Positions 17,516-24,275 of a stretch of DNA of 35,517 bases are shown here, piece after piece; the first letter of the stretch is position 1, and every line of letters begins with the position of its first letter. A program made the position numbers and the translations under genes. Under the pieces are notes generated by a model, which searched no databases, was not told the DNA's origin, and saw nothing but the letters and a program-made list of their open reading frames with translations. This DNA is from Dehalococcoidia bacterium (GTDB lineage Bacteria; Chloroflexota; Dehalococcoidia; SM23-28-2; RBG-16-64-32): positions 1 to 35,517 of the forward strand of contig JAUYGU010000109.1 in assembly GCA_030690405.1 (NCBI GenBank), read 5' to 3'.

Positions 17516-17938
17516 TCATTTCTTCAAGCAAACGATTTCCCGGTCGTCTTTGGCTTCCCAGCTCTCTTCCGTCGGGGCCAAGTAAGTGGCCGAGGGTGCA
17601 CACTGACCTCTCGCAAGTTGGTCCAGTAGCGCCTCTCCAGGAAACTTATCGTATCCGGTCAGCTCGAATGTCTTGGTTACGAGCAACGCGCCGGAATCGT
17701 CGCAATCTGCCTTTTCCAGCTCTGTAACCTCCATCTCCCTCTGGCCCGGGTCCGGGTTCCGAACGCAATCTCCAGCCTTCAGATTCGTAAGGCTCTCGTC
17801 GAGGGTCGTGCACGCCACTGCGATGGCTGGCACGAGCACCAGCAAAAGCAACCCAATTCGAGACCTTCGTCGCAGAATGGCAGGTACGGCGACGACGGCG
17901 ACGCACGGAGCCACAAGCCGCCACGGTAAACCGGGCAT
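17516..17938 (-). CDS. Membrane-anchored protein with Septum_form-like extracellular domain
   Basis: This 140-residue protein starts with hydrophobic stretches (LVAPCVAVVAVPAIL and IGLLLLVLVPAIAVACTT). The second could be a membrane anchor or lipoprotein signal with Cys after AVA. The remaining ~95 residues read LKAGDCVRNP, VTELEKADCDDSGALLV, FPGEALLDQLARGQC, YLAPTEESW and DREIVCLKK. This spacing of GDC, Cys, FPG, Cys, Tyr-x-P, Trp and a final Cys resembles the Septum_form domain of actinobacterial surface proteins; the four Cys could form two disulfides. Function unknown. The ATG at 17938 is preferred over an upstream frame start at 18073, which adds charged residues before the signal. Confidence 0.6.
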   Translation of the reverse strand: MPGLPWRLVAPCVAVVAVPAILRRRSRIGLLLLVLVPAIAVACTTLDESLTNLKAGDCVRNPDPGQREMEVTELEKADCDDSGALLVTKTFELTGYDKFPGEALLDQLARGQCAPSATYLAPTEESWEAKDDREIVCLKK

Positions 17939-18042
17939 GTCGTAACGTCCCTTTCTATGCGACCCGCTTGCCCGACCCAGCCGCGATTGTGCGCCTGGGG
18001 CGGGACAAGTGTCAACGGGGGCTTTGCGGCTTGTCAGCCTCT

Positions 18043-18207
18043 TCACCGTGCGCCGCCCCGCGAGCGCCACCACCGAGCGAAGGCGTAGACGCCGACCCCG
18101 ATTCCCGCCCAGAACATGAGCGTGCTTATACCGACCCCGTCCGGCATGAATAACGAACCGACGAACAAGGCCAATGCCGTAACTACGGCTAGGATGGTGA
18201 GCTTCAT
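18043..18207 (-). CDS. Small membrane protein, 54 aa
   Basis: A short minus-strand frame from ATG 18207 to TGA 18043 encodes 54 residues. There are two hydrophobic helices (MKLTILAVVTALALFVGSLF, then STLMFWAGIGVGVYAFA), a short loop MPDGVGI and a basic tail RWWRSRGGAR. GAGGGG lies about nine bases upstream of the ATG. The clean amphipathic layout and positive-inside tail suggest a genuine small inner-membrane protein with both ends in the cytoplasm. It is upstream of, and in line with, the Septum_form-like gene. No family is recognised. Confidence 0.6.
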   Translation of the reverse strand: MKLTILAVVTALALFVGSLFMPDGVGISTLMFWAGIGVGVYAFARWWRSRGGAR

Positions 18208-18258
18208 GGTGCGTCCCCTCTGCTGTGCGGCCTACCTGCTGGGAGTGTACACCCGCCC

Positions 18259-18267
18259 TGCTAAAAT
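18259..18267 (+). promoter_or_regulatory. Extended -10 element for a probably leaderless gene
   Basis: TGC-TAAAAT (TAAAAT at 18262-18267) lies seven bases before ATG 18275. If it is the -10 box, transcription starts at or within a few bases of the start codon. No ribosome site precedes that gene, consistent with a leaderless mRNA. Confidence 0.4.
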
Positions 18268-18274
18268 GCTGAGC

Positions 18275-18817
18275 ATGATGAGATTAGTCTTCGACCAGAC
18301 GCAGCCACCTCAGCCCCAGCCCGCCAGCGAGCGCGACCTCGCCGACCACGACCTGGAATACTTGCTGTCGTACCTCTCACACTTGAGAGGCGAGTCCTAC
18401 GAGATCATCGCCCGCCCAGATGAAGACGAGCGGGGAGGCGTGGCTCCCGACTACACCGTGAGGGAGGTCAACTCCGGAGGAGTGATTGCCGTTGAGCTAT
18501 CGCTACTCATGAAGGAGGACCTGCAAGCGGCGGCGGCGAGCCTGATTAAGCAAGGCGCGAACGTGATAATTATCGGCCCGCAAACCATCAACCCCCAAGA
18601 GATCGCCGGAGGGCTTACAAGGGCGGTGGAGCGAAAGCTGTCGCGAGGCCAGCTTCTTGCTGTGCAGGCGGATGAACGTATCTTGCTTCTCCGCAACCGG
18701 CTCATAGCGACGGAGAGAACCTTCCTCAGGGCAGGCATCAGCTTCGACGGCATCGACACGCGCGGCGTCGACCACGCCTACCTCATCGCCAGCTCCCGTC
18801 TCATTCAGCTTTGGTAG
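18275..18817 (+). CDS. Hypothetical protein, possibly with a restriction-endonuclease-like fold
   Basis: This 180-residue protein is not recognised. After a Pro/Gln-rich start (TQPPQPQPASERD) comes DLEYLLSYLSHLRGESYEII, then VAPDYTVREVNSGGVIAVELSLL. The PD followed by an IAVEL strand loosely resembles the PD-(D/E)XK core, although the Lys is Ser here. A helix-strand segment (QGANVIIIGPQTINPQEIAGG) and RLIATERTFL follow. Start choice among ATG 18266, 18275 and 18278 is uncertain; 18275 fits a leaderless start after TAAAAT. Its 3' end overlaps the convergent pepA gene by 17 bp. Regard the nuclease idea as weak. Confidence 0.6.
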   Translation: MMRLVFDQTQPPQPQPASERDLADHDLEYLLSYLSHLRGESYEIIARPDEDERGGVAPDYTVREVNSGGVIAVELSLLMKEDLQAAAASLIKQGANVIIIGPQTINPQEIAGGLTRAVERKLSRGQLLAVQADERILLLRNRLIATERTFLRAGISFDGIDTRGVDHAYLIASSRLIQLW

Positions 18818-20327
18818 AACTCGCGCTCTTCCCGCCCAGCGCCAGCGTCAGGTTCACCAGCGTGCGCGTGGGGATGCCGCTTGCCCCCTTCACCCAGGCG
18901 CCCTTGTCCTTATCGAAGTTGTCCGTGGGCGCCATGTCTATGTGAACCCAGCGGCTGTCCTCCACGAAGAAGTGGAGGAACTTGGCGGCGCTGATCGCCC
19001 CGCCGAACCGGTTGCCCTGGTTCTTGATGTCGGCGACGGTGCTCTTCAGCCCCTCGCGGTACTCGTCGATCAGGGGGAAGCGCCACATCCGCTCGCCGGC
19101 CGCCGCGCCGGCCTCGACCAGGGCGGCGGCCAGGGCGTCGTCGGTGGCCATGAAGCCGGTGGCCGCCGGGCCCAGGGCGATCTGCATCGCCCCCGTGAGG
19201 GTGGCGACGTCGATGATGGGGGATAGCTTCTCCTGGCGGGCGTAGCAGATCGCGTCGGCCAGGACCAGACGCCCCTCGGCGTCCGTGTTGATCACCTCTA
19301 TCGTCCTGCCGTTCATCGCCCTCAGCACGTCGCCGGGCTTGGTGGCGGAGCCGGAGGGCATGTTCTCCGTGGTGGGCACCAGGGCCGTCACGTTGACCGG
19401 CGCCTTCAGCTTCGCCAGCGCCCACAGCGCGGAGATGACCGCTGCGCCGCCGGACATGTCGCCCTTCATCTCTTCCATGCCGGCCGCAGGCTTGATGGAG
19501 ATGCCGCCGGAGTCGAACGTGATCCCCTTCCCCAGCAGGCCAATGGTCTCCTTGCTGGCGCGGTCGCCGTGGTGGCGGAGGATGATGAACTTCGGCGGCT
19601 GGACGGAGCCGGCGGCGACGCCCAGGAGGGCGCCCATGCCCATCTTCTCCATATCGGCGCGCTCCAGCACCTGGCACTCCAGCCCGGCGTCCTTGGCCAG
19701 CGCCTGCGCCCGCTCCGCCATGACGGAGGGCGTGAACAGGTTGGCGGGCTCGTTCGCCATGTCCCGGGCGTGGTTCGCCGCCTCGCCCAGGATGCGGCCG
19801 CGCTCCACGCCGCGCTTGAGCGCCTCCAGCTTGGACTCGTCGCGCTCCACCAGGGTGACGGACTCGATCCGCTTCTGGTCATCGTCCGGCTTCTTCAGCC
19901 GGTCGAAGCGGTACAGCCCCATCATCGCCCCCTCCGCGATCGCTTGGGCGCAGGCTTCGGGGTCCAGGCCCGCGATGCCCGCGCCGTGGACGATAGTCGC
20001 TACGGTGGAGGCGCCGGTCGCGCGGAGGCGGCGGAGGGCAGTGCCGGTGACGTCGCGCACGGCGTCCAGGTTGAACTCGGACTGCTTGCCCAGGCCGGCG
20101 ACCAGGACACGGGGCGTCGGCAGCTTGCCCAGGGTGTGGATGAGGGTGAGCTCGCTCTTCTTGCCCTTCGTCTCGCCCTCGGCGATGAGCTGGCTGATGG
20201 CGCCGTCCAGCGCCTTGTCGACGGCGCCGGTGCCGCCGCCGGGGCTCTTGACGCCTTCGAACAGGTTGACGATCACGGCCTTGGCCGGGTGCTGGGCCAG
20301 GTCGCCCCTCTCCACCTTTATATCCAC
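18801..20327 (-). CDS. pepA: Leucyl aminopeptidase (peptidase family M17)
   Basis: This 508-residue protein has the M17 two-domain layout. The N-terminal macro-like domain spans about 1-170. The C-terminal catalytic domain has LLGKGITFDSGGISIKPA (metal-binding Lys and Asp), MKGDMSGGAAVISALWALA and the family signature NTDAEGRLVLADAICYA. M17 enzymes are hexameric, two-metal cytosolic aminopeptidases that release N-terminal Leu and other residues; some also bind DNA as regulators. The GTG start at 20327 has AAGGGGG about seven bases upstream and a strong promoter. The 3' end overlaps the convergent hypothetical gene. Length is typical, and both metal-ligand motifs are intact. Confidence 0.94.
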   Translation of the reverse strand: MDIKVERGDLAQHPAKAVIVNLFEGVKSPGGGTGAVDKALDGAISQLIAEGETKGKKSELTLIHTLGKLPTPRVLVAGLGKQSEFNLDAVRDVTGTALRRLRATGASTVATIVHGAGIAGLDPEACAQAIAEGAMMGLYRFDRLKKPDDDQKRIESVTLVERDESKLEALKRGVERGRILGEAANHARDMANEPANLFTPSVMAERAQALAKDAGLECQVLERADMEKMGMGALLGVAAGSVQPPKFIILRHHGDRASKETIGLLGKGITFDSGGISIKPAAGMEEMKGDMSGGAAVISALWALAKLKAPVNVTALVPTTENMPSGSATKPGDVLRAMNGRTIEVINTDAEGRLVLADAICYARQEKLSPIIDVATLTGAMQIALGPAATGFMATDDALAAALVEAGAAAGERMWRFPLIDEYREGLKSTVADIKNQGNRFGGAISAAKFLHFFVEDSRWVHIDMAPTDNFDKDKGAWVKGASGIPTRTLVNLTLALGGKSASSTKAE

Positions 20328-20356
20328 AGGAACCCCCTTCTCAATCGTGTACGGCC

Positions 20357-20385
20357 ATCATAGCCAGAGGCGCGGCAGGGGTCAA
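20357..20385 (-). promoter_or_regulatory. Promoter for pepA
   Basis: On the minus strand TTGACC (20380-20385), a 17-bp spacer and TATGAT (20357-20362) point into pepA, with a leader of about 25 bases. It lies back-to-back with the promoter of the PAP2-family gene. Confidence 0.65.
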
Positions 20386-20398
20386 AACAGCCCGGTTA

Positions 20399-20427
20399 TT
20401 GAAATACGGGCCGCTTGCGCCTAGAAT
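20399..20427 (+). promoter_or_regulatory. Promoter for the PAP2-family gene
   Basis: TTGAAA (20399-20404), a 17-bp spacer and TAGAAT (20422-20427) form a good sigma-70 promoter. A transcript starting near 20434 includes AGAAGGGGG and the TTG at 20457. It excludes a TTG at 20415, which settles the likely start of the gene. Confidence 0.65.
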
Positions 20428-20456
20428 GGGGCTGCCTAGAAGGGGGCAATCTGACT

Positions 20457-21413
20457 TTGGCCGAGCTTCAGCCGGGTCCGTCTCTGCGTGCCGCTGGCCT
20501 GAGCGGTCTGTGGCGGCGCTTCCGGGGGATGTTCAGCCGCCGCGACCTGATGGAAGGGCTGCTCGTGGGGCTGGCCTTCCTCCTCTACTTCGCCGTCCGC
20601 GGCGCCGTCGTCGACCGGCCGGAGACCGCCTATCGCCACGCCCTGGACGTCATCGATGCCCAGCGGTCCCTGGGAATCTTCTGGGAAGACGACATGAACG
20701 ACTGGATCAAGGACCGGCAGTTCCTGGCCCAGACGGCGAACATAGTCTACTTCTGGCTGCACTTCCCGCTCATCATCGCCTTCGGCATCTACCTCTACTA
20801 CGGGCAGCGGAGCAAGTACACCCTGATGCGGGACGCCTTCCTCCTCTCGGGCGCCATCGCCCTCGTGGTCTACTTCCTGTATCCGGTGGCGCCGCCGCGC
20901 GAGCTCCCGGAGCTGGCGGCACGGTTCGACAACGGCGGGCCGGTGTACGTGCGTGGCTTCTTCGATACGATGCAGGAGTACCTTGGCTACGGCTACCAGG
21001 CGCAGTCCACCCAGACCTTCGTAAACCCCTACGCGGCGATGCCCAGCCTGCACTTCGGCTGGGACCTGCTCCTGGGGATAGGGATAGTGTGGGCGTCCTG
21101 GCGGCAGCGCCTGATGTGGCTCACCCTGCCTATCGGCGTCTTCCTGCCGCTCAGCCAGATACCGGCGATCACGGCTACCGCCAACCACTTCTTCCTGGAC
21201 GCCGCCGCCGGAGCGCTTGTCGCCCTCTGCGGCTTCCCCGCCGCCTGGGGGCTCCAGCGCTGGGTCTATCCTCGACTCATCGCCTCCGTGGAACGATCAC
21301 CGTGGCCCTGGCTGCGACGCTGGGTCCCCGCCGACACCGGCGTCCCGCCCGAGCTGGAGGCCGGCACCGGGACTAGTTCCAGTGGTGGTACGTGGGCAGG
21401 GGGCTCAAGCTAG
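20457..21413 (+). CDS. PAP2-family membrane phosphatase/inositolphosphotransferase-like enzyme
   Basis: This protein of about 318 residues has six hydrophobic segments. The PAP2_3 signature is YAAMPSLHFGWDLLLG (phosphatase motif 2, acid/base His) followed by ANHFFLDAAAG (motif 3, nucleophilic His and Asp). The motif 1 region includes YPVAPPREL. The AAMPSLH form is typical of the Aur1/inositolphosphotransferase branch, which acts on lipid or polyprenyl phosphates at the membrane outer face; the substrate is unknown. The TTG start at 20457 is chosen from promoter and Shine-Dalgarno positions. The C-terminal tail is Gly/Ser-rich and overlaps the convergent gene at 21373 by about 41 bp. Confidence 0.82.
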   Translation: MAELQPGPSLRAAGLSGLWRRFRGMFSRRDLMEGLLVGLAFLLYFAVRGAVVDRPETAYRHALDVIDAQRSLGIFWEDDMNDWIKDRQFLAQTANIVYFWLHFPLIIAFGIYLYYGQRSKYTLMRDAFLLSGAIALVVYFLYPVAPPRELPELAARFDNGGPVYVRGFFDTMQEYLGYGYQAQSTQTFVNPYAAMPSLHFGWDLLLGIGIVWASWRQRLMWLTLPIGVFLPLSQIPAITATANHFFLDAAAGALVALCGFPAAWGLQRWVYPRLIASVERSPWPWLRRWVPADTGVPPELEAGTGTSSSGGTWAGGSS

Positions 21414-21708
21414 CGTAGACCTCCACCGTCAGCTCGCTGACGTGGGGCAGCCAGCGCTCCCAGTCCTGCCGCGCCACCTGCGCCTGCGGGCTCGACACCG
21501 CTTCCGGCACCGAGTCGTCGCTCGCGAACTCGTAGAGGGCGGTCCAGTTGGCGCTTCCGCGTGCCCAGTCGCTGCGGTAGGCCCGCACGATGCCGGGTAT
21601 CTCCATCACGTGGGGCAGGTGCGTGTCCCTGTACCAGCGCTCGAACTCCTCCATCACCGTCGGGTCGAGGCTGGCGCGCACGACTAGGTACGGCTTCGAG
21701 CCCAGCAC
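21373..21708 (-). CDS. EthD/dimeric alpha-beta barrel-like small protein
   Basis: This 111-residue protein resembles small ferredoxin-like (dimeric alpha-beta barrel) proteins. It has PYLVVRASLDPTVMEEFERW, YRDTHLPHVMEIPGIVRAYR and SANWTALYEFAS, ending in LTVEVYASLSPLP. The W-x-x-THLPHVM pattern is characteristic of the EthD and related monooxygenase-like group. Function is unknown; relatives degrade or bind small aromatic molecules. The GTG start at 21708 immediately follows the TAG of the DUF3105 gene, so translation is probably coupled. The 3' end overlaps the PAP2 gene tail to tail. Confidence 0.7.
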   Translation of the reverse strand: MLGSKPYLVVRASLDPTVMEEFERWYRDTHLPHVMEIPGIVRAYRSDWARGSANWTALYEFASDDSVPEAVSSPQAQVARQDWERWLPHVSELTVEVYASLSPLPTYHHWN

Positions 21709-22269
21709 CTAGAACCCCTCCGGGTTGAACTTCCGCTCGTAATGGGTGATGAAGGCCTGGATGCGCGCGGCGTCGAACTCGTCAAGCGTGTCGAGCGTAC
21801 CCCAGGCCGTCAGGGCTATGCGGTGCTCCATGCCGGCGTACGGCGCCATCAGCACCAGCTTGCGGGCGGAGATGTCGCTCTGGACGATCACGGCCAGCTG
21901 CTCGCGGAGCTCCCGGCACTTGGCCTCGTCAAGGGGCACGCCGGCCGAGCAGTCGTACAGGACGGCGACACCGCCGTGCTCCAGGTTGTGGACCTGCATC
22001 TCCTTCGCCACCGGCTCGTCGTGGACGCCCCAGTCGGCGGGCTGCGATGAGTGGGGTCCGGACGTGGGCGGGTCACTGTTATAGAAGTCGTAGGGCTGGC
22101 CCACCGGCAGGTGCTCGCGACCCTGGTCCTTGAACGTTTGCACGGAATAAGGGTAATCGGGCCTGCTGTCGCCGCTGCTTTTGAGCAGGAACACCACGAC
22201 TGCCGCGGCCGCCAGGATGGCAAAGGTGGCGACGAAGAGCCGCGGGTGGCGGAGCCTGAACCTAAACAC
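21709..22269 (-). CDS. DUF3105 membrane-anchored protein
   Basis: This 186-residue protein has a basic N-terminus and one membrane helix (LFVATFAILAAAAVVVFLL, about 10-28). An outward-facing DUF3105 domain follows, with YNSDPPTSGPHSSQPADWGV, then MQVHNLEHGGVAVLYDC and a second Cys in EAKCREL. The conserved SGPH and HNLEHGG histidines suggest metal binding. The family is common in Actinobacteria and Chloroflexota and has no known function. The GTG start at 22269 overlaps the stop of the DegV-kinase gene by a few bases. It is the middle gene of the run degV fusion, DUF3105, EthD-like. Confidence 0.85.
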   Translation of the reverse strand: MFRFRLRHPRLFVATFAILAAAAVVVFLLKSSGDSRPDYPYSVQTFKDQGREHLPVGQPYDFYNSDPPTSGPHSSQPADWGVHDEPVAKEMQVHNLEHGGVAVLYDCSAGVPLDEAKCRELREQLAVIVQSDISARKLVLMAPYAGMEHRIALTAWGTLDTLDEFDAARIQAFITHYERKFNPEGF

Positions 22270-23734
22270 GCCTGGACATCAATATCTGCTGGTGGACGGC
22301 CTCCAACGCAGCCGCTATGTCCCGGGACGTATCCACGGTAATGTACGTCTGCTCAATAGGTTCAACCTCACTCTTCATCTTATTATAGACGGCCGGTGTC
22401 GCCTCTGACGCGTCCTCCGGATCGCTCCCGCTGGCGCGGGCGGCCAGGCGTCCCAGGGCGACGGCCTCCGGCGCCTCCGTGCGGACGATTATGAGGCCCG
22501 CGTCGGCCCGCTGGGCGATGTCGTAGAGCGGCCGGCGATGCTCCTCCTTCAGGCTCGTCGCGTCGAGGACGGCGCTGACACCGTCGGAGAGGAGCCGCTC
22601 CACAAGGGCGTGGACGGCCGCGAAAAGGCGGGCGCTCTCGGCGGCGGCGTGCGTCGGGTGGGGGAAGAGCGCGCGGCGCAGGGCGTCGCTGTTCAGGTGG
22701 GCCAGCGGGTAGCGGCGGCACAGCTCACGGCTGAAGTGGCTCTTGCCGCTGCCGGGCAGCCCGCTGACCAGGACCAGGAACGGCGCCGGCCGCGGCGCGG
22801 GGACATCGCCCAGCGCCGCCTCCAGCCGCGAGACGTCGTCCTCAAGAGATGGGGCGGAGCCTCTCTCGGCGCTCCACGGCTCGCCGGAGAAGAAGGCGAC
22901 GCCGACGAAACCGGGCCCCGTGTGGGCGCCCATCACGCTCGTGGACTCCGTGATCAGCAGCTCCTCCGGCTGGAACCGCTCGCGCAGGCGGCCTGCCAGC
23001 GTCCGGGCGGCCGCCTCGGCGTCGGCATGCATCACCGCCATGTGCAGGGGGCGCTCCGGCGACAGCCGCTCTCCAACCTGCGCGACCAGGCGATCGAGGG
23101 CGCGACGCGTCGTGCGCACGCGCCCGGCGGCGCGGACGTCCTCCCCTTCCGCGACGAGGACCGGCTTGATCCGGAGGAGTGACGTCGCCCAGTGAAACAC
23201 GATAGGCACGCGGCCGCTCTTCGCCAGGTAGCGCAGGGTGTCCAGCACGCCCAGGAGGTGAGCGCGGGAGGCGACATCGCCCACGACGGCCTCCGCCTCC
23301 GCCAGGGTGGCGCCGGCCCCGGCGGCGCGCGCAGCGTAGAGGACGGCGAAGCCGTGGCACATCGCCAGGCAGTGGGAGTCCACCACGCGCACGGGGAAGC
23401 CCGGCAGCTCTGTGCGGGCCATCTCGGCGGCGTTGACGGCGGAGCCGTAGGTGCCGCTGAACGCGGCAGGAAGGGTGACGCAGAGCGCGGAATCGGCGGT
23501 CGCGGCGGCCCGGCGGAACGCCTCCAGGAAGGCGGCGGGAGCCGGCGCGGCCGTCGTGGGGAACCTGCGGGAGGCGCGCAGCAGGGCGTAGAACTCGCGG
23601 CCGCTGAGGGCGCCGTCGTACTGGGGCCCGCCGTCGAACAGGAACGTGAGGGGGACGGCGGTTATTCGGTGCGCCTTCAGGAGCTCCGCGGGAAGACAGG
23701 TGGAGCTATCGGTTACTACAGCAACCCGGGCCAT
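22262..23734 (-). CDS. Fusion protein: DegV (fatty-acid-binding) domain plus P-loop kinase domain
   Basis: This 490-residue protein joins two domains. Residues 1-285 are DegV/Fak[25 protein letters not shown] (the Ser/Thr that holds the acyl carboxylate), [11 protein letters not shown] and [15 protein letters not shown]. Residues about 318-490 are an AAA/zeta-toxin-like kinase: [19 protein letters not shown] (Walker A 325-332), [29 protein letters not shown] and [16 protein letters not shown]. DegV proteins present fatty acids to the kinase FakA, which belongs to a different (DAK2) fold, so the attached kinase is not FakA. The link is Pro-rich (VPAPRPAP). A TATAAT box eight bases before the ATG suggests a leaderless mRNA. 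It heads the DUF3105/EthD-like run. Confidence 0.87.
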   Translation of the reverse strand: MARVAVVTDSSTCLPAELLKAHRITAVPLTFLFDGGPQYDGALSGREFYALLRASRRFPTTAAPAPAAFLEAFRRAAATADSALCVTLPAAFSGTYGSAVNAAEMARTELPGFPVRVVDSHCLAMCHGFAVLYAARAAGAGATLAEAEAVVGDVASRAHLLGVLDTLRYLAKSGRVPIVFHWATSLLRIKPVLVAEGEDVRAAGRVRTTRRALDRLVAQVGERLSPERPLHMAVMHADAEAAARTLAGRLRERFQPEELLITESTSVMGAHTGPGFVGVAFFSGEPWSAERGSAPSLEDDVSRLEAALGDVPAPRPAPFLVLVSGLPGSGKSHFSRELCRRYPLAHLNSDALRRALFPHPTHAAAESARLFAAVHALVERLLSDGVSAVLDATSLKEEHRRPLYDIAQRADAGLIIVRTEAPEAVALGRLAARASGSDPEDASEATPAVYNKMKSEVEPIEQTYITVDTSRDIAAALEAVHQQILMSRRV

Positions 23735-23742
23735 AGGAGGTG

Positions 23743-23748
23743 ATTATA
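23743..23748 (-). promoter_or_regulatory. -10 box for the DegV-kinase gene (leaderless)
   Basis: TATAAT on the minus strand ends eight bases before the ATG at 23734, so transcription should begin at or next to the start codon. No Shine-Dalgarno sequence is present; the bases between read CACCTCCT. The -35 region is poor. Confidence 0.5.
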
Positions 23749-23759
23749 TCGTGGCCCAA

Positions 23760-23789
23760 TTGCCTCCGTCACTCGGCGTGTGCTATACT
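23760..23789 (+). promoter_or_regulatory. Promoter for rpsO
   Basis: TTGCCT (23760-23765), an 18-bp spacer and TATACT (23784-23789), preceded by TGC, form an extended -10 promoter with a fair -35. The transcript starts near 23796, giving a 45-base leader before rpsO. AGGAGGA lies in this leader, but about 25 bases before the ATG. Confidence 0.65.
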
Positions 23790-23840
23790 CGCCGCGACGA
23801 AACAGAGGAGGAAAGACGCAGAGGCGCTGCCGCGCAAAGC

Positions 23841-24107
23841 ATGCTGAGCAAGACGACAAAGGAAGAGATCGCGATCCGCGTTCGGCTGCATGCGACCGAT
23901 ACCGGCTCGTCCGATGTCCAGGTGTCCCTCTTGACGGAGCGAATCCGCGAGCTAACGGATCACCTGCGCACACACCGGAAGGACCACCATTCACAGCGCG
24001 GCTTGATGAAGATCGTGGGACGGCGACGCCGGCTCCTGCGCTACCTCAGCCGGAGGGAGCCGGAGCGGTACAAGGTGTTGATCGCCGGGCTGGGCATCCG
24101 CAAGTAG
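23841..24107 (+). CDS. rpsO: Ribosomal protein S15
   Basis: The 88 residues match bacterial S15, a primary 16S-binding protein of the 30S platform. [20 protein letters not shown] is followed by [38 protein letters not shown] and [15 protein letters not shown]. Length and motifs are standard. The ATG at 23841 has no adjacent Shine-Dalgarno; the purine-rich AGGAGGAAAG further upstream may serve through folding. S15 often represses its own mRNA through a leader structure, which is possible but not shown here. pnp follows after about 168 bp, the common rpsO-pnp order. Confidence 0.96.
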   Translation: MLSKTTKEEIAIRVRLHATDTGSSDVQVSLLTERIRELTDHLRTHRKDHHSQRGLMKIVGRRRRLLRYLSRREPERYKVLIAGLGIRK

Positions 24108-24214
24108 ACGGGCCCGTTCACTCTTCCCCAAGCGACACTCCTCTCTAAACCGGTTGCAGGAGGCAACGCTGCGCCGCAGTCTACGCGCCGCACTCATATA
24201 GCATTCAGATGTGT

Positions 24215-24258
24215 CTCATCTCAACGATGAGCGAGTAGCGAAGTCACTTGGGAGTGAC
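24215..24258 (+). promoter_or_regulatory. Paired hairpins in the pnp leader
   Basis: Two perfect 6-bp stem-loops precede pnp: CTCATC-GATGAG (24215-24231, 5-nt loop) and GTCACT-AGTGAC (24243-24258, 4-nt loop). The GGGAGGG ribosome site follows at once. PNPase mRNAs in other bacteria carry leader hairpins used for autoregulated decay; a similar role here is inferred. Confidence 0.5.
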
Positions 24259-24275
24259 GGGAGGGTTCCTTTAGC

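Noticed and set aside
17505..17520. Small inverted repeat (AGTGC-GCACT) after the Septum_form-like gene as a terminator
   Set aside because: The stem is only five base pairs and no T tract follows on the minus strand.
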